From assembly GCA_017463225.1 (NCBI GenBank), contig JAFTPO010000038.1, positions 1-51,008 of the forward strand: a DNA stretch of 51,008 nucleotides, given 5' to 3'. Numbering within the stretch: position 1 is the first letter of the stretch; each line of letters opens with the position of its first letter. Below are positions 45,462-51,008 of the stretch, one piece after another. The DNA is from Lachnospiraceae bacterium (lineage in GTDB: Bacteria > Bacillota > Clostridia > Lachnospirales > Lachnospiraceae). The notes beneath the pieces are model-generated. The model saw only the letters and a program-made list of their open reading frames with translations, ran no database searches and was not told the DNA's origin. The position numbers and the translations under genes are program-made.

Positions 45462-46769
45462 ATGTTAATTCAATTTAATTTTAAAAATTTCAAATCATTT
45501 AGAGAAGAGGCTACTTTGGACTTGTCAGCAGCAAAGATGACAGAGTTTTCAGATAGAGTAGTGTCAATTGGTAGTGAGAAGATTTTACCGGTTGCTGCTA
45601 TTTATGGCGCAAATGCAAGTGGAAAGTCAAATATATACAACGCTTTTGAATATATGACTGATTATGTCGTAGATTCATTTAAGTACGGTGATGAAGAGGA
45701 AAAATTTGAGTATTTCAGACCAACTCCGTTTTTGTTTGATACTACATCAGCAAATGCAGAGTCTAGTTTTGAAGTATATTTTACATTGCCGGGAGATAAG
45801 GCTGAGAAGACATATAACTATGGATTCTGCATCGACAAAGAAGGTGTAACAGAAGAATGGTTAAATTCTAAGGCAAAGACTGCAAGAAAGTATAGTCCGG
45901 TTTTTTACCGTAATGCAGAAGAGTTAGATTTATCCGGTTTTCCGAAAAGTAGCAGAGATAATATTCAGGTGGCATTGGAAAAGCAGGTGCTTATTATCTC
46001 CTTGGGAGCGAAGTTGAAGATTGGTAAGTGTAAGGATATCAGAGATTGGTTTCTTGCAAATGCGTTTGCTGATTTTGCAGATTCCGTTACAAATTATTTC
46101 ATGTATCGTAGATTGCCTAAGGGGTTTGTGAGCGATAAAAGTGTTCAGCAGAAGGTTGTAGAATATTTTGCATCCTTTGATGAACATATTAAGGATTTCA
46201 GAATAGAAAAGATGCCTCAAGAGGGAGATTCCAAGGAAGAAAAGTATAAAATTGATGCGCTTCATAAGATGATTGGTTCAGATGAATTGGCAGAGATTCC
46301 ACTGGAGTTGGAATCAGCAGGCACATTGAAGATGTTTGCGTTGTATCCGGAATTGCAGGAAGTATTGGAGAAGGGCAGTGTGTTTTTCATTGATGAATTA
46401 AATGCTCGTTTGCATCCGTTACTTGTAAGAAACTTCTTGCTTACATTCTTGAATCCGGAAATTAACACTAACCACGCTCAGCTTGTATTTACAACTCACG
46501 ATACATGGCAGTTGTCTAATCAGCTATTGCGCCGTGATGAGATTTGGTTTGTGGAGAAGGATGAAGAGGGTGTTTCAACACTGTACTCACTGGCAGATTT
46601 CGTAGACGAGGATGGTACTCGCATCCGTAAGGATGAAAGCTATGAGAAGAATTATCTGATAGGAAAGTATGGTGCGATTCCTACCTTGAAGAGTATTGAT
46701 ATTTTTAAGGGCGCTCAATGTCCGGGGGACATTGGTTTAGCGCCGACCGAAGTGGAACGGAGAGATTAG
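45462..46769 (+). CDS. RloA/AbiLi-like AAA ATPase
   Basis: The 435-residue protein is a compact SMC/OLD-like ATPase: 'MLIQFNFKNFKSFREEATLDL' at the start, Walker A 'YGANASGKS' (49-56), the ABC-type signature region 'LESAGTLKMFALYP' (about 283-296), Walker B 'VFFIDELNARLHPLL' (307-321), and the switch His in 'LVFTTHDTW'. Such ATPases pair with RloB or TOPRIM-like partners in AbiL-type abortive infection, where the ATPase senses or regulates and the partner attacks. The RloB gene begins two bases after its stop. Confidence 0.88.
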   Translation: MLIQFNFKNFKSFREEATLDLSAAKMTEFSDRVVSIGSEKILPVAAIYGANASGKSNIYNAFEYMTDYVVDSFKYGDEEEKFEYFRPTPFLFDTTSANAESSFEVYFTLPGDKAEKTYNYGFCIDKEGVTEEWLNSKAKTARKYSPVFYRNAEELDLSGFPKSSRDNIQVALEKQVLIISLGAKLKIGKCKDIRDWFLANAFADFADSVTNYFMYRRLPKGFVSDKSVQQKVVEYFASFDEHIKDFRIEKMPQEGDSKEEKYKIDALHKMIGSDELAEIPLELESAGTLKMFALYPELQEVLEKGSVFFIDELNARLHPLLVRNFLLTFLNPEINTNHAQLVFTTHDTWQLSNQLLRRDEIWFVEKDEEGVSTLYSLADFVDEDGTRIRKDESYEKNYLIGKYGAIPTLKSIDIFKGAQCPGDIGLAPTEVERRD

Positions 46770-46770
46770 A

Positions 46771-47418
46771 ATGGCGAGAAAAGACAGAACAGGTAATAGA
46801 AAAACTCGCGAACAGAGAAAGCAATTCAAAGTACCGGAATTAGGTTATTATTTGATTGTTACAGATACAGAAGCTACAGAGCGTTGTTTTTTCACAGGAC
46901 TCCATCAGGCATTGCCGGAGGATGTGAGAAACAAGCTTGTAATAAAGGTGGTAGAGACAAAGACTCGTACCATGATTGATAAATGCCTGGAACTCACTGC
47001 TTATGATGCACAATATCGTACTCCTTGGATTGTGTTTGACAGAGACCAAGTGCAGGGTTTTGATGAGATTATAAAAGAGGCAGAGGATAAAGGAATACAA
47101 GTGGGCTGGTCCAATCCATGTTTTGAAATATGGATGTATGCCTACTTGGGTTCCATGCCGGCAATTCAAGACTCATGGACGTGTTGCTCAGAATTTGGAC
47201 GAGTATATGAAGCTAAGACCGGGCAGAAGTATTCTAAAGCAGATGAACAGATGTATGGAAAACTCTGCAAAGCAGGTGACGAGGAAAAGGCTATTCAGAT
47301 AGCGCAGCAGAAGCTGGAGCAGTGTAAAAGAGAAGGTAAGACAAAGCCATCAGAGATGTGTCCTTGTACGACGGTGCATGAGCTGGTGGGAGAGATTAAG
47401 GGTAAGGTATATTTATAG
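46771..47418 (+). CDS. RloB family protein (AbiLii-like)
   Basis: The 215-residue protein belongs to the RloB family: 'YLIVTDTEATERCFFTGL' (acidic cluster at 32-37), 'TPWIVFDRDQ' (Asp90 and Asp92) and 'GWSNPCFEIWMY' (114-123). The spacing of an early Glu and a D-x-D suggests a TOPRIM-like nuclease core, as in effectors that partner OLD-like ATPases. A basic N-terminus (residues 1-20) could bind nucleic acid. It is coupled to the ATPase gene upstream and followed 36 bases later by the CD-NTase. Confidence 0.87.
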   Translation: MARKDRTGNRKTREQRKQFKVPELGYYLIVTDTEATERCFFTGLHQALPEDVRNKLVIKVVETKTRTMIDKCLELTAYDAQYRTPWIVFDRDQVQGFDEIIKEAEDKGIQVGWSNPCFEIWMYAYLGSMPAIQDSWTCCSEFGRVYEAKTGQKYSKADEQMYGKLCKAGDEEKAIQIAQQKLEQCKREGKTKPSEMCPCTTVHELVGEIKGKVYL

Positions 47419-47454
47419 GATAATAATTGAACCAAACATTGGAGGTTGCAAATT

Positions 47455-48834
47455 ATGTATGATTGTTCGAAAGAATTTAATAAATTTTATCGCACCTCAG
47501 TGGTTCTTCCAGAGGTCGAGCAGAATGAACTGCGTGAAAAACGAAAGCTAAATGTAAAAAGGCTTAAAGAAGGTTTGTTAGAATATAACGAAGAAAATAA
47601 GAAGGATTATAAAATATCCGAGGATAGAATTCAAGGTAGCATGGCTATGCATACTATCGTTCAAAATGATGAGGGCGATTATGATATTGATGTCGGTATA
47701 GTTTTTGAATCGAGTAATTTAAATAGTTTAGGGCCGCTTGCGTCAAGAAATATGGTAGCAGATGCACTAAAAAGAAAAACGAAACAGTTTGCAGAAGAAC
47801 CAGAAGTAAAGACCAGTTGTGTTAGATTGAAATATACATCAACAGGGTATCATGTAGATTTTGCGTTATTTAAGAGAGAGAAAGAAACAGTAGATGATAA
47901 GAAATACACTTATGAACATGCAGGAGCTGAGTGGTCGGCTAGAGATGTTAAGGCATTAGAAGAGTGGTTTAATGCACAAATAAAAGAAAAAGGAGATATA
48001 CTTAGGAAGGTTATTCGATTGTCAAAAATGTTTTGTAAATCACGAGATACTTGGAAGAATATGCCGAGTGGATTGTTACAAACAGTTTTATGTGATGAGA
48101 ATTTAAGTACTGATTATTCGCGAATAGATGAAGTGTTTTATTATACTATGCAAGCAATTGTTAATAGAATTAGTGATAGTACAGAGGTTGCGGCACCTGT
48201 TGATGATGGTAGAGCTTTGGTTGTTCGTGATATTGATCATCAAAGAATGAATAATTGGAAAAGTAGATTGGCATCCAAATTAAAAGAATTAGATGTACTA
48301 TTTAAGGAAGATTGTACATATACAGAAGCAATAACTGCATGGCAGGAGTTCTTCAATCATTCATATTGGGATGGATTACAGAAAGAAGTCATTACAGAGA
48401 GTTCAAGTGTTCGTAAGTCCTATTCATATACAGATACAGAAGAATTTATAGAAGATTTATATCCAGTATATGAACAATATGATGTAACAATTGACTGCAA
48501 AGTGGCGGGAAATGGTTTTTCATTAATGCCAATTGTTGAGTATTTAGAAACATATGCACCTAGATTTAATAAATTTATCCCACATAATTTTTCTGTGCGA
48601 TGCAAGGTTGGGTACACTAATTGTCCTTCTTACGATAAAGTTTTGTGGAAGGTGTTAAATGTAGGGGAAGAAGCTGAACGTAGAAATGATATACGTGGTC
48701 AAATTCAAAATCGCGGAAAAGAAATCACAGAGAATTCAAGATTTTTTGGACCACATTACATAGAATGTTATTTGATTAAGAATGGAGTATGTGTAGCGAT
48801 AGGTCATGTAAGTGTACCGATAGGAACTAATTAA
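47455..48834 (+). CDS. CBASS CD-NTase (cGAS/DncV-like nucleotidyltransferase)
   Basis: The 459-residue protein makes a cyclic oligonucleotide signal in response to phage. The polymerase-beta-like core shows the G-S motif 'RIQGSMAMHT' (Gly61, Ser62), the metal Asp pair in 'DYDIDVGIVFE' (Asp77, Asp79) and the third Asp in 'YHVDFALF' (Asp135). The C-terminal ~140 residues resemble the sensor domain attached to SMODS-type synthases. The product cannot be predicted. The ATG at 47455 follows TTGGAGG. No E2/E1 (Cap2) or JAB (Cap3) gene is near, so it fits a type I system with the effector next door. Confidence 0.9.
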   Translation: MYDCSKEFNKFYRTSVVLPEVEQNELREKRKLNVKRLKEGLLEYNEENKKDYKISEDRIQGSMAMHTIVQNDEGDYDIDVGIVFESSNLNSLGPLASRNMVADALKRKTKQFAEEPEVKTSCVRLKYTSTGYHVDFALFKREKETVDDKKYTYEHAGAEWSARDVKALEEWFNAQIKEKGDILRKVIRLSKMFCKSRDTWKNMPSGLLQTVLCDENLSTDYSRIDEVFYYTMQAIVNRISDSTEVAAPVDDGRALVVRDIDHQRMNNWKSRLASKLKELDVLFKEDCTYTEAITAWQEFFNHSYWDGLQKEVITESSSVRKSYSYTDTEEFIEDLYPVYEQYDVTIDCKVAGNGFSLMPIVEYLETYAPRFNKFIPHNFSVRCKVGYTNCPSYDKVLWKVLNVGEEAERRNDIRGQIQNRGKEITENSRFFGPHYIECYLIKNGVCVAIGHVSVPIGTN

Positions 48835-48850
48835 CAGGAGGATAATATAC

Positions 48851-49750
48851 ATGAAAAAAATAAGAATGTTACTGCTTTTATTAGGTTCAGTCGGTTCATT
48901 AGTGGTTGCAATATATTGTGAAGTAAAATCGATCCCAGTGGGAACTATGCTTGGAAGTTTGGTTGCAGGGATAGTGATTCCATATTTGTTACAGAGTATT
49001 GTTGATTTGACTGATAATACAAATTGGAAAACTTCTCAGCGTAAGTTGAAAAGAGCTGGATTGTTGCAAAAGGATACTATTATTAGAATATCGTTTGCTT
49101 ATTTGTTTAGAATCAAGATAGACGGTAAATATTTTTTGGTGAAGAGTCCAAGAACCAAGAAATATCAACCCGTTGGTGGAGCATACAAGTTTTATGCAGA
49201 AGAAGCGGCTTATCTTAGAGATAACATTCCTGTAGAAAATGACAATCGTATTCCGGTTAACGAAATAACAAAGCGGGACTATCGATTATTGGTGAAGAAC
49301 AAAGATTTAAGGAAATTTGTTAGACGGTTTAATAAAACTATTTATAGAGAAAATATACCAGATCTTAGTAGAGAATTTATTGAAGAGATATTTAGTACTG
49401 GGATTCTTGATAAGGAAACATATGGAACATTGTCATATAAATTCTGTGGAAGGCATATGACAGATGTTGCATATGGTAGTGTTTTTGGACATTATGAATT
49501 GCTTTTTGCTGACATTATTGAGGTTCAATTATCAGATAGGCAAGAACAACTTTTTAGGGAACTTTCGAGAGTAAAATCTGGTAAATATTGTTTTGCAACG
49601 GCGGATGAGATTAAAGCATTAGGTGTAAAATACAACACAAATGACATGTCGGACAATATTGGAAATCATACATTTAAAGTACTAAATGAAAATTCAGACA
49701 AATTAACTATGGCAAATGATTATAAAGAAATTGTGAATATCAATCTTTAA
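48851..49750 (+). CDS. CBASS effector: two membrane helices plus SMODS-associated NUDIX domain (Cap16-like)
   Basis: The 299-residue protein has two membrane helices (about 5-23 and 31-51) and a cytosolic NUDIX-like domain from about 75 ('FAYLFRIKIDGKYFLVKSPRTKKYQPVGGAYKFY'). The catalytic NUDIX box (G-x5-E-x7-RE) is not present, so the domain probably binds the cyclic nucleotide instead of hydrolysing it. This is the layout of Cap16 effectors, which damage the membrane when activated. It starts 16 bases after the CD-NTase stop with AGGAGG upstream. Confidence 0.88.
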   Translation: MKKIRMLLLLLGSVGSLVVAIYCEVKSIPVGTMLGSLVAGIVIPYLLQSIVDLTDNTNWKTSQRKLKRAGLLQKDTIIRISFAYLFRIKIDGKYFLVKSPRTKKYQPVGGAYKFYAEEAAYLRDNIPVENDNRIPVNEITKRDYRLLVKNKDLRKFVRRFNKTIYRENIPDLSREFIEEIFSTGILDKETYGTLSYKFCGRHMTDVAYGSVFGHYELLFADIIEVQLSDRQEQLFRELSRVKSGKYCFATADEIKALGVKYNTNDMSDNIGNHTFKVLNENSDKLTMANDYKEIVNINL

Positions 49751-49766
49751 AAAGTAGTTTATTTCA

Positions 49767-49800
49767 AATAGGTAGCCATGAATGCTTGTGACTACCTATT
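49767..49800 (+). terminator. Stem-loop after the CBASS effector (probable terminator)
   Basis: AATAGGTAG (49767-49775) pairs perfectly with CTACCTATT (49792-49800). The downstream sequence is AT-rich but not a pure T-run, so its strength is uncertain. Confidence 0.5.
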
Positions 49801-49806
49801 ATCTTC

Positions 49807-49835
49807 TTGAAATATTGTTGGAACAAATATATAAT
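49807..49835 (+). promoter_or_regulatory. Promoter of the metallopeptidase gene
   Basis: TTGAAA (49807-49812) and TATAAT (49830-49835) are separated by 17 bases, about 55 bases before the start codon. Confidence 0.75.
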
Positions 49836-49889
49836 TTTGTTGGGACATTCGATGCGGAGATAATTATTAATCAGAGAAAGGTGTGCTAA

Positions 49890-50783
49890 ATGGTATCTAT
49901 TGAAAGAATGATGCAGTACTTGCAAGAAGAACGAAAAGGTTCAATTTATGTTACAAAACAGGGATGCGATTTTGTAAATCATTTTCAAGAGATGATAACA
50001 CGTGAAAGGGTGGTTATAAGAGATGAGAACAAAATTATTCCACCGGGGATGGAATTGCAATTAATAAATGAATCGTCTATAAATGCTATATCTACAAAGA
50101 TTGACGAAGAATATTGTATTTTTGTATATAAAGGTATTGTAGAAGAACAAAAGGAATATCTTAGACGTTATGATTGGAATTTCTTTTCAAGCGAGGAAGA
50201 GAAAGAACAATATTTGGATGATATTATTGAATATGGATTTTATTTTATAGCAGCACATGAGTATGCACATATTTTTTGTGGACACTTGGATGTACGATTA
50301 ACAGAACCGAATGAACTCATTGCAGAAGAATGTGAAGCAGATATGTTTTCAATAGATTATCTTATGAAATATATTCAATTTATTCATCCTATTGAGAATA
50401 TTACTGAAGAAGTAGAGAAGCTATTTTTAGCAGTATATTTTCTGTTTGAAAATATGCAGAGACAGAATTATCAAGAATTTTATAATGACAAATTAATGCA
50501 GAATTATTATGACCCAGATAGAATTCAAAAGAGAGACCATCCTTTAGATGCGCAAAGGATTTTGTATTTATACGATATGCTTAATATTGTTGTGATAACT
50601 GATGAAGCAAAGCTACTACCTATAAAGGAAAATATTATAGAAAAACTGCGACATATCAAGAGAATAGGTAATGTTGAACATTCAATAAACGACGTAAATT
50701 ATACTATTGTGGAAGATTCCATAAATAAGATAAGAAAATCGATTAAGGATATACAAGAAAAAATACCTAGATTTAATGCGTAG
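49890..50783 (+). CDS. Zinc metallopeptidase-like protein next to CBASS
   Basis: The 297-residue protein carries a zincin motif 'IAAHEYAHIFCGHLD' (His123, Glu124, His127) with a likely third ligand in 'LIAEECEADMFSIDYL' (Glu146-149, Asp151). This is the spacing of the M48/M78 (ImmA/IrrE-like) and related peptidases. It has no signal peptide or membrane helix, so it acts in the cytosol. The C-terminal 100 residues are helical and unassigned. Its own promoter and a stem-loop separate it from CBASS, but it lies inside the island. It could be a further defence effector, a repressor-cleaving regulator of the element, or unrelated cargo. Confidence 0.75.
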   Translation: MVSIERMMQYLQEERKGSIYVTKQGCDFVNHFQEMITRERVVIRDENKIIPPGMELQLINESSINAISTKIDEEYCIFVYKGIVEEQKEYLRRYDWNFFSSEEEKEQYLDDIIEYGFYFIAAHEYAHIFCGHLDVRLTEPNELIAEECEADMFSIDYLMKYIQFIHPIENITEEVEKLFLAVYFLFENMQRQNYQEFYNDKLMQNYYDPDRIQKRDHPLDAQRILYLYDMLNIVVITDEAKLLPIKENIIEKLRHIKRIGNVEHSINDVNYTIVEDSINKIRKSIKDIQEKIPRFNA

Positions 50784-50822
50784 ATTAAGTATAAGTTTTT
50801 GCGAAGGAAGGGAGAAGTGTCC

Positions 50823-51008
50823 ATGAAAAAACAACTCAAATGCTACATCTACACCCGTGTATCCACCTCCATGCAGGTAGATGGCTACAGCTTAGATGCG
50901 CAAAAAGATAAATTGCATAAATACGCTGATTATCAGGATATGATTATCGCCGGTGAATACTCCGACGAAGGTAAATCCGGTAAAAGTGTGGAAGGTCGCC
51001 CACAGTTC
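50823..51008 (+). CDS. Serine recombinase, N-terminal part (cut by window end)
   Basis: The first 62 codons encode a resolvase-type catalytic domain: 'KCYIYTRVSTSMQVDGYSLDAQKDKL', with the nucleophile Ser in 'RVSTS', then 'GEYSDEGKSGKSVEGRPQF', the usual 'D-G-S-G' block. The gene continues beyond the window. It is probably the integrase of the right element. GAAGGAAGGGAG precedes the ATG. Confidence 0.9.
   Translation, partial: MKKQLKCYIYTRVSTSMQVDGYSLDAQKDKLHKYADYQDMIIAGEYSDEGKSGKSVEGRPQF

Larger units (their letters stand above)
37640..51008. mobile_element. Integrated element carrying a defence island (left junction in rlmD; right end outside window)
   Basis: From about 37640 base and codon use change from the chromosomal pattern to gaa, aaa and att-rich codons. 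The cargo is defence genes plus small element-type proteins, and a serine recombinase begins at 50823. The 3' end of rumA/rlmD is an established insertion site of serine-recombinase integrative elements in Firmicutes, and the foreign-looking tail of RlmD here fits that. The exact att core and the right end cannot be seen. Confidence 0.65.

Noticed and set aside
49890-50783. Third gene of the CBASS operon
   Set aside because: A perfect stem-loop and a 17-base-spaced promoter lie between it and the effector gene, so it is more likely a separate unit.

Overview
The window looks like a low-GC Firmicutes chromosome, most likely a member of the Lachnospiraceae. The support is the clostridial large-type SRP RNA directly after tadA, the gene neighbourhoods, strong AAGGAGG ribosome binding sites, and several protein families typical of that group. 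No species can be named from sequence alone. The window holds an ordinary chromosomal backbone (about 7.1-37.6 kb) between two integrated mobile elements.

Left element (1 to about 7.08 kb; left end outside the window). This is a mobilizable element of the Tn4451/TnpX type. Its first 1.6 kb is non-coding, with a small structured cassette (174-273) and about ten degenerate AT-rich motifs (820-1568) leading into a winged-helix gene. A 560-bp zone packed with perfect short stem-loops follows. Then come a small conserved protein, an excisionase-like protein, a DUF3847 protein, a probable oriT, a MobA/MobL relaxase, a TnpW-like protein and a large serine recombinase with its own promoter.

Backbone (7.08-37.6 kb). 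It starts with a short soluble chemotaxis-type protein, tatD, rsmA, a Lachnospiraceae protein of unknown function, a GNAT acetyltransferase, tadA, the SRP RNA and an HD-domain protein. A surface-polymer operon (12.8-20.6 kb) encodes a GT2 glycosyltransferase, a class V aminotransferase, a CTP-type nucleotidyltransferase, LicD, a flippase, a second LicD, an IspD/TarI-like cytidylyltransferase and an NAD-dependent epimerase. The logic is two CDP-activated donors and two LicD transferases. A 640-bp run of three large imperfect palindromes separates this operon from a convergent murG and a TSCPD protein. Next are a membrane protein with a PdaA-like deacetylase, pgi with an unknown protein, a GT2-GtrA protein with a polytopic membrane protein, two membrane-anchored proteins, a tiny Asn-Ala-X repeat peptide, a rhodanese, a THUMP RNA methyltransferase, a surface papain-type protease, rdgB, a YfcE-type phosphoesterase and rlmD.

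Right element (about 37.64 kb to beyond the window end). It probably entered at the 3' end of rlmD, whose last ~90 codons look element-derived. It carries a defence island: a HEPN (ApeA-like) protein with a Type III restriction-modification pair; an array of about six 32-bp repeats; and a four-gene run of RloA-like ATPase, RloB, CD-NTase and 2TM-NUDIX effector (AbiL-like plus type I CBASS). A zinc metallopeptidase with its own promoter follows, then the start of a serine recombinase cut by the window edge.

The strongest leads for something undescribed are the HEPN/Type III R-M operon, the joint RloAB-CBASS operon with the neighbouring zincin, the stem-loop array at 1.93-2.49 kb, the three-palindrome region at 20.64-21.28 kb, and the Asn-Ala-X peptide.
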